DNA from: Rhodoplanes sp.
GTDB lineage: Bacteria; Pseudomonadota; Alphaproteobacteria; Rhizobiales; Xanthobacteraceae
Length of the DNA: 46,602 nucleotides
NCBI RefSeq assembly: GCF_013377085.1
Contig: NZ_JACAAX010000052.1
Span: 1 to 46,602 of the forward strand
Direction of reading: 5' to 3'
The position numbers and the translations under genes were made by a program. The notes beneath the pieces are model-generated. The model saw only the letters and a list, made by a program, of their open reading frames with translations. It was not told the DNA's origin and searched no databases. Below, in pieces: positions 15,557-24,994 of this stretch (within the stretch, counting starts at the first letter, position 1; each line of letters starts with the position of its first letter).

Positions 15557-17530
15557 TCAGGAGATCGCGCGGCCTTCCTCGCGCAGAATCCGGGCGATCT
15601 CGCCGAGGCGGGGGGCGCTGGAAAAATCCTCGCGCGGCACCGGCAGCTTCTGGCGCCAGTTGGGGTGCTGGTTGATGGTGCCCGGCACGTTCGGCTGGTC
15701 GATCACCTGGAAGGCGTCCTCGGCGGCGACCACCATCAGCCGGCTCGGCGTGCGGGCGAGGAAGCGGACGACGCCGTCGAACGACAGGTGATCGGCGCCG
15801 ACGTCGCGGCGCAGCGCCTGCGCCATCATCTCGCGGGCGTAACGCCGCGCGTCCTCGGATTCGCCCGGATCGATGCCGAGCCCGTGCTTGACGCCCAGGT
15901 CGTGGCCCGAGAGCCAACCCGAGAAGGTCGGCAGGTCGTGGGTGGCGAACGACACCAGCGCCTGGCCCGGATAGGCGGAGGGCGGCGCGAACGAGTAGTC
16001 GTGGATGCGCTCGAACAGCATCACCCGATAGGACCAGACGTTCCAGTCGGCCAGCGTCTCGCGGAACCCGTCCGGCACGGTGCCGAGATCCTCGCCGATC
16101 ACCAGGCAGTGCTCCGCCTGGCTCTCCTGCGCCACCACGGCCAGCATGGCGTCGAGCGGGAAGCGCACATACGTGCCCTGGTCGGGCTTGAAGCCGTGCG
16201 GCACCATGTAGAGCCGGTTGAAGCCGAGCACATGGTCGAGCCGGATCGCGCCGGCGTGGCGCATCACGGCGCGCAGCGTCTCGCGCAGCAGCGCGAAGTC
16301 GGTGTCGAGCAGGACGCGCGGATTGAACGAGGCGAGGCCCCAGTCCTGCCCGGCCGTGTTGAGCATGTCGGGCGGTGCGCCGGCCGACAGCTCGCGCACA
16401 TAGGCGCCCTGGTTGGCCCAGACGTCGGCCGAGTCGGCCGCCACCCCGACGGCGACGTCGAGATAGAGGCCGATCGGCATGCCGGCTCGCTCGGCCGCCG
16501 CGGCGCAGGCGGCGAGCTGGCGGTCGGCTGTCCACTGCACGAAGGCGAGGAAGTCCATCTCGGCGTCCTCGCGCGAGAGCGCCGCCAGCGCCTCGCGCGA
16601 GGGTGCGCGCCATTCCTGTGGCCAGTCCCACCACGGACCGCCATGGCGACCGCGCAGCACCACGAAGGCGCAGTAGCCGGTGAGCCAGTCGCCGTGCTCG
16701 GTCTTGAAGGCGGCGAAGTCGGCACGCCGCGCCGTGCTCGCGTCCTTGCGGAACGCCTCGAAGGCGAGCCGCAGTCCTTTCAGCTTGGCCGGAATGACAC
16801 CGGCATAGTCGACCTGCGCCGTGCCGCGCAGCCGCTCGACCTCCTCGGCGAGACCCGCGGCGGCGAGGCCGGGAAACTCCGGGATCGCCTCGACGTCGAT
16901 GTAGAGCGGGTTGAGGAACAGTCGACTGGTCGGCGAATAGGGGCTGATGGCGCCGGGATCGTCGAGCGTGATGGCGTGCAGCGGATTGAGTGCGACGCCG
17001 GCGGCGCCGAGACGCCCGGCGTCCTCGACCAGTGCGGCCAAATCCGTGAAGTCGCCGATGCCCCAGTTGTGGCGCGAGCGCACGCCGTAGAGCTGAATGG
17101 CGAGCGCCCAGACGCGGCCGCCCTGATCGAACGTCTCCGGCTGCCAGGACGCAGCCGGCGCGACCAACACGGCCTCGGGCCGCGCCGAAGGGTCGGCGCC
17201 GTCGATCGACAATCGATACGACCCGACCTTCACCTTGTCGGGCAGCGTCACGCCGCCGTGCTCGCAAGTGCCGGTAGCGACCGCGCGGTTGCCCCGCATC
17301 AGGCGCCAGCCGGCGCCGTCGTCGCACACGCCGTGCAGTGGGCCGATGCGTCCCTTGCGGACGACATGGACGCGCGGCTCGGCGCCCGGCGCCGGACCGT
17401 TGCGCCCCAGTACGTCGAGGATGGCCCTGATGGCATCGTCACTCGCCACACGGAAGGTGCCGCGCGCGTCGTAATAGCTCGTCTCGACCCCGAAATTCGC
17501 GGCCCGACGGCTCAGCTCGCCTTCAGTCAT
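15557..17530 (-). CDS. malQ: 4-alpha-glucanotransferase (amylomaltase)
   Basis: MalQ transfers maltosyl and longer alpha-1,4-glucan segments between oligosaccharides (GH77). The 657-aa protein shows the family motifs R-H-N-W-G-I-G-D-F-T-D-L, the nucleophile block I-R-L-D-H-V-L-G-F-N-R, the acid/base block V-I-G-E-D-L-G-T-V-P and T-H-D-L-P-T-F-S-G-W. The ATG at 17530 starts M-T-E-G-E-L-S; the open frame beyond it only translates the 15-bp repeat. It lies 69 bp after otsA on the same strand, probably cotranscribed, and faces the CoxS-like gene. Confidence 0.95.
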   Translation of the reverse strand: MTEGELSRRAANFGVETSYYDARGTFRVASDDAIRAILDVLGRNGPAPGAEPRVHVVRKGRIGPLHGVCDDGAGWRLMRGNRAVATGTCEHGGVTLPDKVKVGSYRLSIDGADPSARPEAVLVAPAASWQPETFDQGGRVWALAIQLYGVRSRHNWGIGDFTDLAALVEDAGRLGAAGVALNPLHAITLDDPGAISPYSPTSRLFLNPLYIDVEAIPEFPGLAAAGLAEEVERLRGTAQVDYAGVIPAKLKGLRLAFEAFRKDASTARRADFAAFKTEHGDWLTGYCAFVVLRGRHGGPWWDWPQEWRAPSREALAALSREDAEMDFLAFVQWTADRQLAACAAAAERAGMPIGLYLDVAVGVAADSADVWANQGAYVRELSAGAPPDMLNTAGQDWGLASFNPRVLLDTDFALLRETLRAVMRHAGAIRLDHVLGFNRLYMVPHGFKPDQGTYVRFPLDAMLAVVAQESQAEHCLVIGEDLGTVPDGFRETLADWNVWSYRVMLFERIHDYSFAPPSAYPGQALVSFATHDLPTFSGWLSGHDLGVKHGLGIDPGESEDARRYAREMMAQALRRDVGADHLSFDGVVRFLARTPSRLMVVAAEDAFQVIDQPNVPGTINQHPNWRQKLPVPREDFSSAPRLGEIARILREEGRAIS

Positions 17531-17555
17531 AGTGCTCGGTTCGTCCCGTGCTGGT

Positions 17556-17600
17556 CGGTGGCACAAAGTTCGGTGGCACAAAGTTCGGTGGCGCAAATAT
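17556..17600. repeat. 15-bp tandem repeat between otsA and malQ
   Basis: The unit CGGTGGCACAAAGTT occurs twice exactly (17556-17570, 17571-17585) and a third time with changes to 17600, where it reaches the otsA stop codon. It fills more than half of the otsA-malQ gap. Confidence 0.88.
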
Positions 17601-19078
17601 CAGTGGCGCTCCAAACGCACCACCGGCGCCGCCACCGGCGCGTCCGACCCGCGCGATGCGGCGACGGGCACCGTCGGGACCTCGGTAACGACCGGCAGCG
17701 CCATACGGGCCGAGTCGTCGAGCGTGCGAACGAAGTCTGCGAACCATAGCTGGACCGACGACGCACGCAAGATCTTCATCATGGCCTGCCAGCGTTCGCA
17801 GCGCTCCGGACCCGACATGGTGAGGGCCTGGCGCAGTGCACGGGCGATCGCGCTGGTGTCGTGTGGGTTCACCAGCACGGCGGCGTCGAGCTCGCGCGCG
17901 GCGCCGGCGAACTCGGACAGCACCAGCACGCCGGGATCGAACGGGTTCTGCGCGGCGACATACTCCTTGGCCACCAGGTTCATGCCGTCCTCGAGGGGCG
18001 TCACCAAACCGACACTGGCGGTCCGGTAGAACCCGGCCAGCGCGGTCTGGGAGAAGCCCTTGTTGAGATAGCGGATCGGCGTCCAGTCTGGCTCGCCGAA
18101 GCGGCCATTGACGTCGCTCACCAGCGTCGCGATCTCCGTCCTCAGCGCCCGATAGGCCGGGATGCCGCCGCGCGACGGCACGGCGATCTGCATCAGCGTG
18201 ACGGCGCGCCGGAACGACGGCTCGGTTTCGAGGAGATGGGCGAAGCCGTGAATCCGGTTGGCGAGGCCCTTCGAATAATCCACCCGGTCGACGCCCACGA
18301 CCAGCTTCGCTCCCTGCAGGCTGGAGCGCAGCCGCGACACCTCGGGGCGCGCCGCCGCCTTGGTGGCGCGGTCGGCGAACAGCTCGGCGTCGATGCCGAT
18401 CGGGAAGGTGCCGAGCCGGGTCTCGCCGTGGCGCGAGCGCACCGTCGCGCCCGTGCCGGGAAGGCCGAGCTCGCACCGCAGATAGTCCTCGAAATTGCGC
18501 TGCGAATCGATCGTCTGGAAACCGATCAGGTCATATGCGAGCATGGCCTCGACCAGCTCGCGATGATGCGGGATCGCCAGCAGCATGTCGCGACTCGGCA
18601 GCGGCGTGTGCAGGAAGAAGCCGATCGGCTTGGTGACGCCGAGCTTGCGCAGCTCCGCGCCGAGCGGCAGGAAATGATAATCCTGCACCCAAACCATCGT
18701 CTTGGTGCGGCAAAAGCGCATCAGCGCCCGCGCCATGATGCAGTTCACCTCGCGATAGGAGGCGTAGTCCTGCGGCGTCGTGCGGATCAGATCGGATCGC
18801 GAATGCAGCGCCGGCCACAGGGCCGAGTTGGCGAAGCCCTCGTAGTAGCCGCGATAATGCGCGCTCGGCAGGTCGAGGGTTGCGAGCACGCCCTTGCCGA
18901 GCGCCTCGATTTCGACGAACGGCTCCTTGGCGCAGACGTCCCGGGTGCGTCCGCTGGTGCCGACCCAGATGGCGCCGGACTCCGTCACCGCCGGCAGCAG
19001 CGCGGCGGCGAGCCCGCCCGTGACCGGCTCGTCGGCCTTCCCGCGGGCCACCCGGTTCGAAACCACGACGATGTCCAC
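17600..19078 (-). CDS. otsA: Trehalose-6-phosphate synthase
   Basis: OtsA (GT20) makes trehalose-6-phosphate from UDP-glucose and glucose-6-phosphate. The start is the GTG at 19078, preceded by GGAGG; the N-terminus then reads V-D-I-V-V-V-S-N-R-V, the normal beginning. Other motifs: G-G-L-A-A-A-L, the W-V-Q-D-Y-H-F-L segment, G-V-D-R-V-D-Y-S-K-G-L-A-N-R and E-D-G-M-N-L-V-A-K-E-Y. Length 492 aa with a loose, Pro/Val-rich tail of ~30 residues. Its phosphatase partner otsB lies 13 kb away at 32242. An EcfG-type promoter is visible upstream (19128-19152). Confidence 0.96.
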   Translation of the reverse strand: MDIVVVSNRVARGKADEPVTGGLAAALLPAVTESGAIWVGTSGRTRDVCAKEPFVEIEALGKGVLATLDLPSAHYRGYYEGFANSALWPALHSRSDLIRTTPQDYASYREVNCIMARALMRFCRTKTMVWVQDYHFLPLGAELRKLGVTKPIGFFLHTPLPSRDMLLAIPHHRELVEAMLAYDLIGFQTIDSQRNFEDYLRCELGLPGTGATVRSRHGETRLGTFPIGIDAELFADRATKAAARPEVSRLRSSLQGAKLVVGVDRVDYSKGLANRIHGFAHLLETEPSFRRAVTLMQIAVPSRGGIPAYRALRTEIATLVSDVNGRFGEPDWTPIRYLNKGFSQTALAGFYRTASVGLVTPLEDGMNLVAKEYVAAQNPFDPGVLVLSEFAGAARELDAAVLVNPHDTSAIARALRQALTMSGPERCERWQAMMKILRASSVQLWFADFVRTLDDSARMALPVVTEVPTVPVAASRGSDAPVAAPVVRLERH

Positions 19079-19127
19079 GGTCGACCTCCTGGCCCCGCAC
19101 GCGGGTTCTATGTTCACGCCTCGAAAC

Positions 19128-19152
19128 AACAACTTGGCTTGCCGCGGGTTCC
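19128..19152 (-). promoter_or_regulatory. EcfG-type (general stress) promoter for otsA
   Basis: On the minus strand, GGAAC (19152-19148) is followed after 16 nt by TGTT (19131-19128), or GGAAC-N17-GTT. This matches the alphaproteobacterial EcfG pattern GGAAC-N16/17-cGTT. The expected start of transcription, around 19121, leaves a leader of about 43 nt to the otsA GTG. Confidence 0.65.
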
Positions 19153-19298
19153 GGTCGGCTGCCTTCCCGCCAAAAGCCGGGCGAACCGAGCGAGATGGTC
19201 CGGCGACGAAACGACACCGAGGTGGCTGCATCCTCCGGCCCACGGGCGATGTACTCTGTGCATTGGTGCCCCGGGGTGGGGTCGGCACGGCCGACCAT

Positions 19299-19323
19299 GG
19301 AACCGGAGCGGCCGGTATGCGTT
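19299..19323 (+). promoter_or_regulatory. EcfG-type (general stress) promoter for the treS operon
   Basis: GGAAC (19299-19303), a 16-nt spacer and CGTT (19320-19323) match the EcfG -35/-10 consensus exactly. The transcript would start near 19330 and run through the 44-aa ORF into treS, glgB and glgX. With the site at 19128-19152 it forms a divergent pair of stress promoters. Confidence 0.75.
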
Positions 19324-19369
19324 TTCTTTCACCGGTGGGATGCTCCCGACCACGCGACCAGCTTTGCTC

Positions 19370-19504
19370 ATGATGTACGATCCGCGCCTGTCGTCGGCCC
19401 TGGACGCGACGCCGCTCGACTCCGAGGTCAATCGGCGGTGGTCCGTCATCGCGGACGTCTATCCCGCCGCCGATCCTGTCATGCGGGTCCGTTGCGTCGC
19501 CTGA
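19370..19504 (+). CDS. 44-aa ORF upstream of treS (possible glgE remnant or leader peptide)
   Basis: A double ATG at 19370/19373 opens a frame with very high G/C in third codon positions and a stop 27 bp before treS. The second half, R-R-W-S-V-I-A-D-V-Y-P-A-A-D-P-V, weakly resembles the start of maltosyltransferase GlgE, which in many bacteria reads R-x-x-I-x-D-V-x-P. glgE commonly precedes treS in such clusters, so this may be a decayed glgE start. It is also the first ORF after the stress promoter, so a leader role is possible. Function unknown. Confidence 0.4.
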   Translation: MMYDPRLSSALDATPLDSEVNRRWSVIADVYPAADPVMRVRCVA

Positions 19505-19508
19505 TCAC

Positions 19509-19522
19509 GTTTTTCGAAAAAC
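19509..19522. promoter_or_regulatory. Perfect AT-rich palindrome before treS
   Basis: GTTTTTCGAAAAAC is a 14-bp perfect palindrome ending 9 bp before the treS ATG, in a genome where such AT-rich sequence is rare between genes. It overlaps the expected ribosome-binding region, where no good Shine-Dalgarno is visible. It may be a protein-binding site or an RNA hairpin that limits treS translation. Confidence 0.45.
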
Positions 19523-19531
19523 CGAGAGCCC

Positions 19532-22500
19532 ATGAACATTCTTTCCGACATCGCGACCGCGGCGGCACACGATCTCTCCGGCGGTCCGCTCTGGTACAAG
19601 GACGCGGTGATCTACCAGATCCACGTCAAGTCGTTCTTCGACAGCAACAACGACGGGATCGGCGACTTCAACGGCCTGACCCATCAGCTCGACTATCTGC
19701 AGGATCTCGGCGTCACGGCGCTGTGGCTGCTACCCTTCTATCCGAGCCCGGGCCGCGACGACGGCTACGACATCGCCGACTATCGCCGCATCAATCCCGA
19801 TTTCGGCTCGATGAAGGACTTCCGCCGTTTCATGAGCGAGGCCAAGCGGCGCGGCCTGAAGGTGATCACCGAGCTGGTGATCAACCACACCTCCGACCAG
19901 CACCCCTGGTTCAAGCGGGCGCGGCGCAGCAAGCGCGGGTCGAACGCGCGCGACTGGTATGTGTGGAGCGACACCGACCAGAAATACCTCGACACGAGGA
20001 TCATCTTCACCGACACAGAGAAGTCCAACTGGACCTGGGATCCGGAGGCCGGCGCCTATTACTGGCATCGCTTCTTCTCGCACCAGCCCGACCTCAACTA
20101 CGACAATCCGCGGGTGCTGTGGGCCATGGTGCAGGTGATGCGCCGCTGGGTCGACTTCGGCGTCGACGGCTTCCGGCTCGACGCCATCCCCTATCTGTGC
20201 GAGCGCGAGGGCACCAACAACGAGAACCTGCCGGAGACCCATTCGGTCATCAAGAAGCTGCGGGCCGAGCTCGACGCCTATGCGCCCGGCACCTTCCTGC
20301 TCGCCGAGGCGAACCAGTGGCCGGAGGACGTGCGCGCCTATTTCGGCGACGGCGACGAGTGCCACATGGCGTTCCACTTCCCGCTGATGCCGCGCATCTA
20401 CATGTCGATCGCGCAGGAGGACCGTTTCCCCATCAACGACATCCTGCGCCAGACCCCGGACATCCCGGCGAACTGCCAGTGGGCGTTGTTCCTGCGCAAT
20501 CACGACGAGCTGACGCTCGAGATGGTGACGGACGTCGAGCGCGACTATTTGTGGTCGACCTATGCGGCCGACCCGCGCGCGCGCATCAATCTCGGCATCC
20601 GCCGTCGGCTCGCGCCCCTGATGGACAACGACCGGCGCAAGATCGAGCTGATGAACAGCCTGCTGTTGTCGCTGCCGGGCACGCCGGTTCTCTATTACGG
20701 CGACGAGATCGGCATGGGCGACAACATCTATCTGGGCGACCGCAACGGCGTGCGCACCCCGATGCAGTGGACGTCGGACCGCAACGGCGGCTTCTCGCGC
20801 TGCGATCCGGCCAAGCTCTATCTGCCGCCCATCATGGACCCGGTCTACGGCTACCAGGCCGTGAACGTCGAGGCGCAGGGCCGCAGCATCTCCTCGCCCT
20901 ACAACTGGATGAAGCGCATGATCGCCGTGCGCAAGACCAGCAAGGTGCTCGGGCGCGGCACCATGACGATCCTGCGGCCGTCCAACCGTTCGGTGCTCGC
21001 TTATCTGCGCCAGCACGGCAACGAGGTCATGCTCTGCGTCGCCAATCTGTCACGCTCCGCCCAGTGGGCCGAGATCGACCTGCCGGCCTGGCGCGGCCGG
21101 GTGCCGATCGAGATGCTCGGGCGCGCCCGCTTCAAGCGGATCGAGGATGGTCCGTTCGGCGTCACATTGGGGCCCTATGGGTTCTTCTGGTTTCAGCTCG
21201 CCGAGGACTCGGGCGGCATCGCGACGGAGACGACCATGCCGCGCGAATGGGTGACCCTGGTGCTGCATGCCGGCTGGCGCTCGCTCGGCGAGGGCCGCGC
21301 CCGCCAGCATCTCGAGCGCGAGGTGCTGCCGTCCTTCCTGGCGACGCGGCGCTGGTTCGCCGGCAAGGGCGCCGACGGTGGCGAGACGCGCCTCGCCCGC
21401 CTGCTGCCGCTCGCCGACGGCGAGCTGCCGCCCGTGCTCGCGGTGATCGACCACACCTCGTCCCGGGGCACCGCCCGCTACGCGCTGCCGCTGGCGGTAC
21501 GCTGGGGGCATATCGACCACAATACCGACCATCCGCCGGCCGCGATCCTCGCCCCGGTCCGTCGCACCCATCGCGAGGGTGCCCTGATCGACGCGGTCGC
21601 CGACCGCGAGGTGGTCTCGACCCTGGTCAGCCAGATCCATGCCGGCGGCCGGCGCGAGGCGGGCCACGGCCTCGCCGTCGAGTTCGTGCCGACTGCACGG
21701 TTCGCGCAGGCCGAGCTGCCGCACATCGCGGTGGTGCGCGGGGCGGGCGTCGAGCAGTCGAACTCGACCACCCTGATCGACGCCTCCTTCGTCCTGAAAG
21801 TCTTTCGCCGTCTGACGGCCGGGACCAATCCGGAGGTCGAGATGGGGCGCTTCCTCACCGACGCGGTCGACTTCCGCAACACGCCGCGCCTGATGGGGAC
21901 GATCGAGCTCATCGAGGAGGACGGGCGTGCGACCGTCGCGGTCCTGCACCAGTTCGTCGGCAATCAGGGCGATGCCTGGGCCCATACGGCGGCGGCCCTG
22001 GACCGCTACGTCGAGGACGCCGCCGTGCTGCGGACCGAGGGCGAGGTCGCCCCGGAGCCGGACGTCGCCTTCCTCAACCGGGCCCGCCAGATCGGCCGGC
22101 GCACCGCCGAGATGCACCTCGCATTGGCGAGCCGCACGGACGTGCCGGGCTTCGCCCCCGAGCCGGTGACGGCGTCGGATGTCGACACCTGGACATCGGA
22201 CCTCCTGCGCCAAGCCGAAGCCGTTCTCGCCGAACTCGCCAGCCGCCAGCCGCAGCTTACCGCGGCAGCGCAGCCCGCGGCTCGCCTGCTGCTCGCCCGT
22301 AAGGACGAGGCGCTGGACATCCTGCGCGGCCTGCTGGCCGGGCCGATCGACGTCGACAAGATCAGACATCACGGAGATTATCATTTGGGGCAAATTCTGA
22401 TCGCCAAGGACGACATCCAGATCGTCGACTTCGAGGGTGAGCCGGAGCGACCGCTGTCAGAGCGGACCCGCAAGGCGCCATCGGCCCGCGACGCCGCCGG

Positions 22501-22831
22501 ATTCGTCCGTTCGCTCGACTACGCCGCCACGGCGGCGCTGAGCCGGCACCTCGAGAAGGCGGTAGACGAGCCGGGCCGACTCACGGAGGTACTTGACTCC
22601 TGGCGCGATGCAGCAACGGATGCGTTCTTGATGTGCATGCGCGAAACGACGGCTGGCAGCCGGCTGTGGCCCTCCGACCAGGCCGCGGCGGACCGGCTGT
22701 TGCGCTTTTTTATCGTGGAAAAGGCCGTATACGAGGTGGGATATGAGTTCGCCAATCGTCCGGACTGGGTCCATGTGCCGCTCGCCGGGCTGGCACGGGC
22801 GCTTTTTCCTGCCGCGGGCGCGCAGCCATGA
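19532..22831 (+). CDS. treS: Trehalose synthase fused to maltokinase (TreS-Mak/Pep2)
   Basis: This 1099-aa bifunctional protein joins two enzymes. Residues ~20-560 are a GH13 trehalose synthase that interconverts trehalose and maltose: nucleophile D217 (G-F-R-L-D-A-I), acid/base E259 (L-L-A-E-A-N-Q) and D325 (R-N-H-D-E). From about residue 600 ([10 protein letters not shown]) a maltokinase follows, which makes maltose-1-phosphate with ATP: catalytic H-G-D949-Y-H-L-G-Q and metal-binding D966-F-E-G-E-P. The fusion channels trehalose to maltose-1-phosphate, the substrate of GlgE, yet no glgE lies here. The stop overlaps the glgB start (ATGA), so the genes are translationally coupled. Confidence 0.95.
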   Translation: MNILSDIATAAAHDLSGGPLWYKDAVIYQIHVKSFFDSNNDGIGDFNGLTHQLDYLQDLGVTALWLLPFYPSPGRDDGYDIADYRRINPDFGSMKDFRRFMSEAKRRGLKVITELVINHTSDQHPWFKRARRSKRGSNARDWYVWSDTDQKYLDTRIIFTDTEKSNWTWDPEAGAYYWHRFFSHQPDLNYDNPRVLWAMVQVMRRWVDFGVDGFRLDAIPYLCEREGTNNENLPETHSVIKKLRAELDAYAPGTFLLAEANQWPEDVRAYFGDGDECHMAFHFPLMPRIYMSIAQEDRFPINDILRQTPDIPANCQWALFLRNHDELTLEMVTDVERDYLWSTYAADPRARINLGIRRRLAPLMDNDRRKIELMNSLLLSLPGTPVLYYGDEIGMGDNIYLGDRNGVRTPMQWTSDRNGGFSRCDPAKLYLPPIMDPVYGYQAVNVEAQGRSISSPYNWMKRMIAVRKTSKVLGRGTMTILRPSNRSVLAYLRQHGNEVMLCVANLSRSAQWAEIDLPAWRGRVPIEMLGRARFKRIEDGPFGVTLGPYGFFWFQLAEDSGGIATETTMPREWVTLVLHAGWRSLGEGRARQHLEREVLPSFLATRRWFAGKGADGGETRLARLLPLADGELPPVLAVIDHTSSRGTARYALPLAVRWGHIDHNTDHPPAAILAPVRRTHREGALIDAVADREVVSTLVSQIHAGGRREAGHGLAVEFVPTARFAQAELPHIAVVRGAGVEQSNSTTLIDASFVLKVFRRLTAGTNPEVEMGRFLTDAVDFRNTPRLMGTIELIEEDGRATVAVLHQFVGNQGDAWAHTAAALDRYVEDAAVLRTEGEVAPEPDVAFLNRARQIGRRTAEMHLALASRTDVPGFAPEPVTASDVDTWTSDLLRQAEAVLAELASRQPQLTAAAQPAARLLLARKDEALDILRGLLAGPIDVDKIRHHGDYHLGQILIAKDDIQIVDFEGEPERPLSERTRKAPSARDAAGFVRSLDYAATAALSRHLEKAVDEPGRLTEVLDSWRDAATDAFLMCMRETTAGSRLWPSDQAAADRLLRFFIVEKAVYEVGYEFANRPDWVHVPLAGLARALFPAAGAQP

Positions 22832-24990
22832 CTGAACTCGTCGCCCCGGAAGGCCACGCCATCATCGGCGGCTATCACGCCGATCCTTTCCGTTATCTGG
22901 GACCGCATATCGACCACGGCGCCCCGATCGTGCGGGCGTTCCTGCCGGGCGCCCGCCAGGTGCGGGTGCGCTTTGCCGACGGCCAGGAGGGCGAGCTCAA
23001 GCGCATCCATGACGCCGGGCTGTTTGCCGGGCGGGTGCCGTCCGGCGGGCGCGACTACCGCCTGCTGGCCCGCTGGGGCCAGCGCGATCCGGTCGAGGTC
23101 GAGGACCCGTACCGGTTCGCGCCCGTGTTCTCCGACCTCGACCTCTATCTGCTGGGCGAGGGCACCCACCTGCAGATCTACGACAAGCTCGGCGCCCATA
23201 CGATGGTGCACGAGGGCGTCGCCGGGGTGGCTTTCGGGGTTTTCGCGCCGAATGCCCGCCGGGTCAGCGTGGTCGGCGACTTCAACTTCTGGGACGGCCG
23301 CCGCCATGCCATGCGGGTGCGCGGCAACGGCTTCTGGGAGATCTTCATTCCGGACGTCAAGGCCGGCGACAAGTACAAGTTCGAGATCGTCGGGCCACAC
23401 CAGTCGGCCCCGATGCTGAAATCCGACCCTTACGCCTTCTCGGCCGAGGTGCGTCCGCTGACCGCCTCGGTGGTCGTCGATCCGTCGACGCTGCCGCCGA
23501 TCATGCCGGGGCCGGCCGGCATCAACCGGCTCGATGCGCCGATCTCGATCTACGAGGTCCATCTCGGCTCGTGGCGGCGCAATCCGTATCTCAACAATTC
23601 CTGGCTGACCTATCGCGAGCTCGCCGAGCAGCTTCCGCCCTATGTGGCCGAGATGGGCTTCACCCATGTCGAGCTCTTGCCGATCGCCGAGCACCCGTTC
23701 GACGCGTCCTGGGGCTACCAGCCGATTGGCCTCTATGCCCCGACCAGCCGGTTCGGCACGCCGCACGACTTCGCCATCTTCGTCGACGCCTGCCACAAGC
23801 ACGGCATCGGCGTGATCCTCGACTGGGTGCCGGGGCACTTCCCGGACGACGCCCACGGACTCGCCAATTTCGACGGCACGGCGCTCTACGAGCATGCCAA
23901 CGCCATGCAGGGCCGCCACCTCGACTGGAACACGCTGATCTACAATTTCGGCCGGCGCGAGGTGGCGAACTTCATCGTCGCCAATGCGCTGTTCTGGATG
24001 GACCGCTACAAGGTCGACGGGCTGCGCGTCGACGCCGTCGCCTCGATGCTGTATCTCGACTACAGCCGGCCCGAGGGCGGCTGGATCCCGAACAAGTACG
24101 GCGGCCGCGAGAACCTGGAGGCGATCGACCTCCTGCGCCGCTTCAACACCGAGGTGTTCGGCCGCTTCCCCAACACCACCACGATGGCAGAGGAATCCAC
24201 CGCCTGGCCGCTGGTCTCGCGCCCGGCCGATGTCGGCGGGCTCGGCTTCGGCTACAAGTGGAACATGGGGTGGATGCACGACACCCTGCGCTACATCGCC
24301 AAGGATCCGATCTACCGCCAGCACCACCACAACGACGTCACCTTCGGGATGCTGTATGCGTTCTTCGAGAACTTCGTGCTGCCGCTCTCCCACGACGAGG
24401 TGGTGCACGGGAAGGGCTCGATCTTCGGCCGCATGCCGGGCGACCGCTGGCAGCGCTTCGCCAATCTACGCGCCTACTACACCTTCATGTTCGGCCACCC
24501 CGGCAAGAAGCTGATGTTCATGGGCGGCGAGTTCGCCCAGGAGCGCGAGTGGACGCACGACCACAGCCTCGACTGGCACCTGCTCGAGAACAAGGAGCAC
24601 GCCGGCATCAAGGACCTGATCCGCGACCTCAACCGCCTCTACAAGACTCTGCCGGCGCTGCATCAGCTCGAGTCCGAGCCGGGCGGCTTCGAGTGGGTCG
24701 TGGTCGACGACGCCGCCGCGAGCGTGTTCGCCTGGCTGCGCCGCGGCCGCGAGCCGGGCTCCGTCTGTCTCGTCGCCCTCAACTTCACGCCGACGCCGCG
24801 CCCGAGCTATCGCATGCGGGTGCCGTTCGGCGGCGGCTGGCGCGAGGTGTTCAACAGCGACGCCGAGATCTACGGCGGCAGCAACATGGGCAACGGCGGG
24901 CGCCTCCAGGCCGAGGAGACCGAGCACGGCGCCATGCTGGACCTGGTCCTGCCGCCGCTCGCCGGGATCATCCTGGTCCCGGAGAACTGA
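22828..24990 (+). CDS. glgB: 1,4-alpha-glucan branching enzyme
   Basis: GlgB introduces alpha-1,6 branches into glucan. The 720-aa GH13 protein has an N-terminal CBM48-type region ([18 protein letters not shown] near residue 150), then the catalytic barrel with nucleophile D402 (L-R-V-D-A-V-A-S-M), acid/base E455 (M-A-E-E-S-T) and D523 ([10 protein letters not shown]), and an all-beta C-terminal domain. Full length. It overlaps treS by 4 bp and is 4 bp from glgX, a tight operon. Confidence 0.97.
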   Translation: MTELVAPEGHAIIGGYHADPFRYLGPHIDHGAPIVRAFLPGARQVRVRFADGQEGELKRIHDAGLFAGRVPSGGRDYRLLARWGQRDPVEVEDPYRFAPVFSDLDLYLLGEGTHLQIYDKLGAHTMVHEGVAGVAFGVFAPNARRVSVVGDFNFWDGRRHAMRVRGNGFWEIFIPDVKAGDKYKFEIVGPHQSAPMLKSDPYAFSAEVRPLTASVVVDPSTLPPIMPGPAGINRLDAPISIYEVHLGSWRRNPYLNNSWLTYRELAEQLPPYVAEMGFTHVELLPIAEHPFDASWGYQPIGLYAPTSRFGTPHDFAIFVDACHKHGIGVILDWVPGHFPDDAHGLANFDGTALYEHANAMQGRHLDWNTLIYNFGRREVANFIVANALFWMDRYKVDGLRVDAVASMLYLDYSRPEGGWIPNKYGGRENLEAIDLLRRFNTEVFGRFPNTTTMAEESTAWPLVSRPADVGGLGFGYKWNMGWMHDTLRYIAKDPIYRQHHHNDVTFGMLYAFFENFVLPLSHDEVVHGKGSIFGRMPGDRWQRFANLRAYYTFMFGHPGKKLMFMGGEFAQEREWTHDHSLDWHLLENKEHAGIKDLIRDLNRLYKTLPALHQLESEPGGFEWVVVDDAAASVFAWLRRGREPGSVCLVALNFTPTPRPSYRMRVPFGGGWREVFNSDAEIYGGSNMGNGGRLQAEETEHGAMLDLVLPPLAGIILVPEN

Positions 24991-24994
24991 CGCC

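Noticed and set aside
13929-17327. A 1132-codon minus-strand open frame covering gloB and running through malQ in another frame
   Set aside because: Only the gloB part has protein-family sequence; the rest is an out-of-frame reading of malQ and of the CoxS antisense, kept open by high GC content.
17861-19504. 547-codon plus-strand open frame antisense to otsA
   Set aside because: It is a shadow of otsA; only its last 44 codons, beyond otsA, have independent merit and are listed separately.
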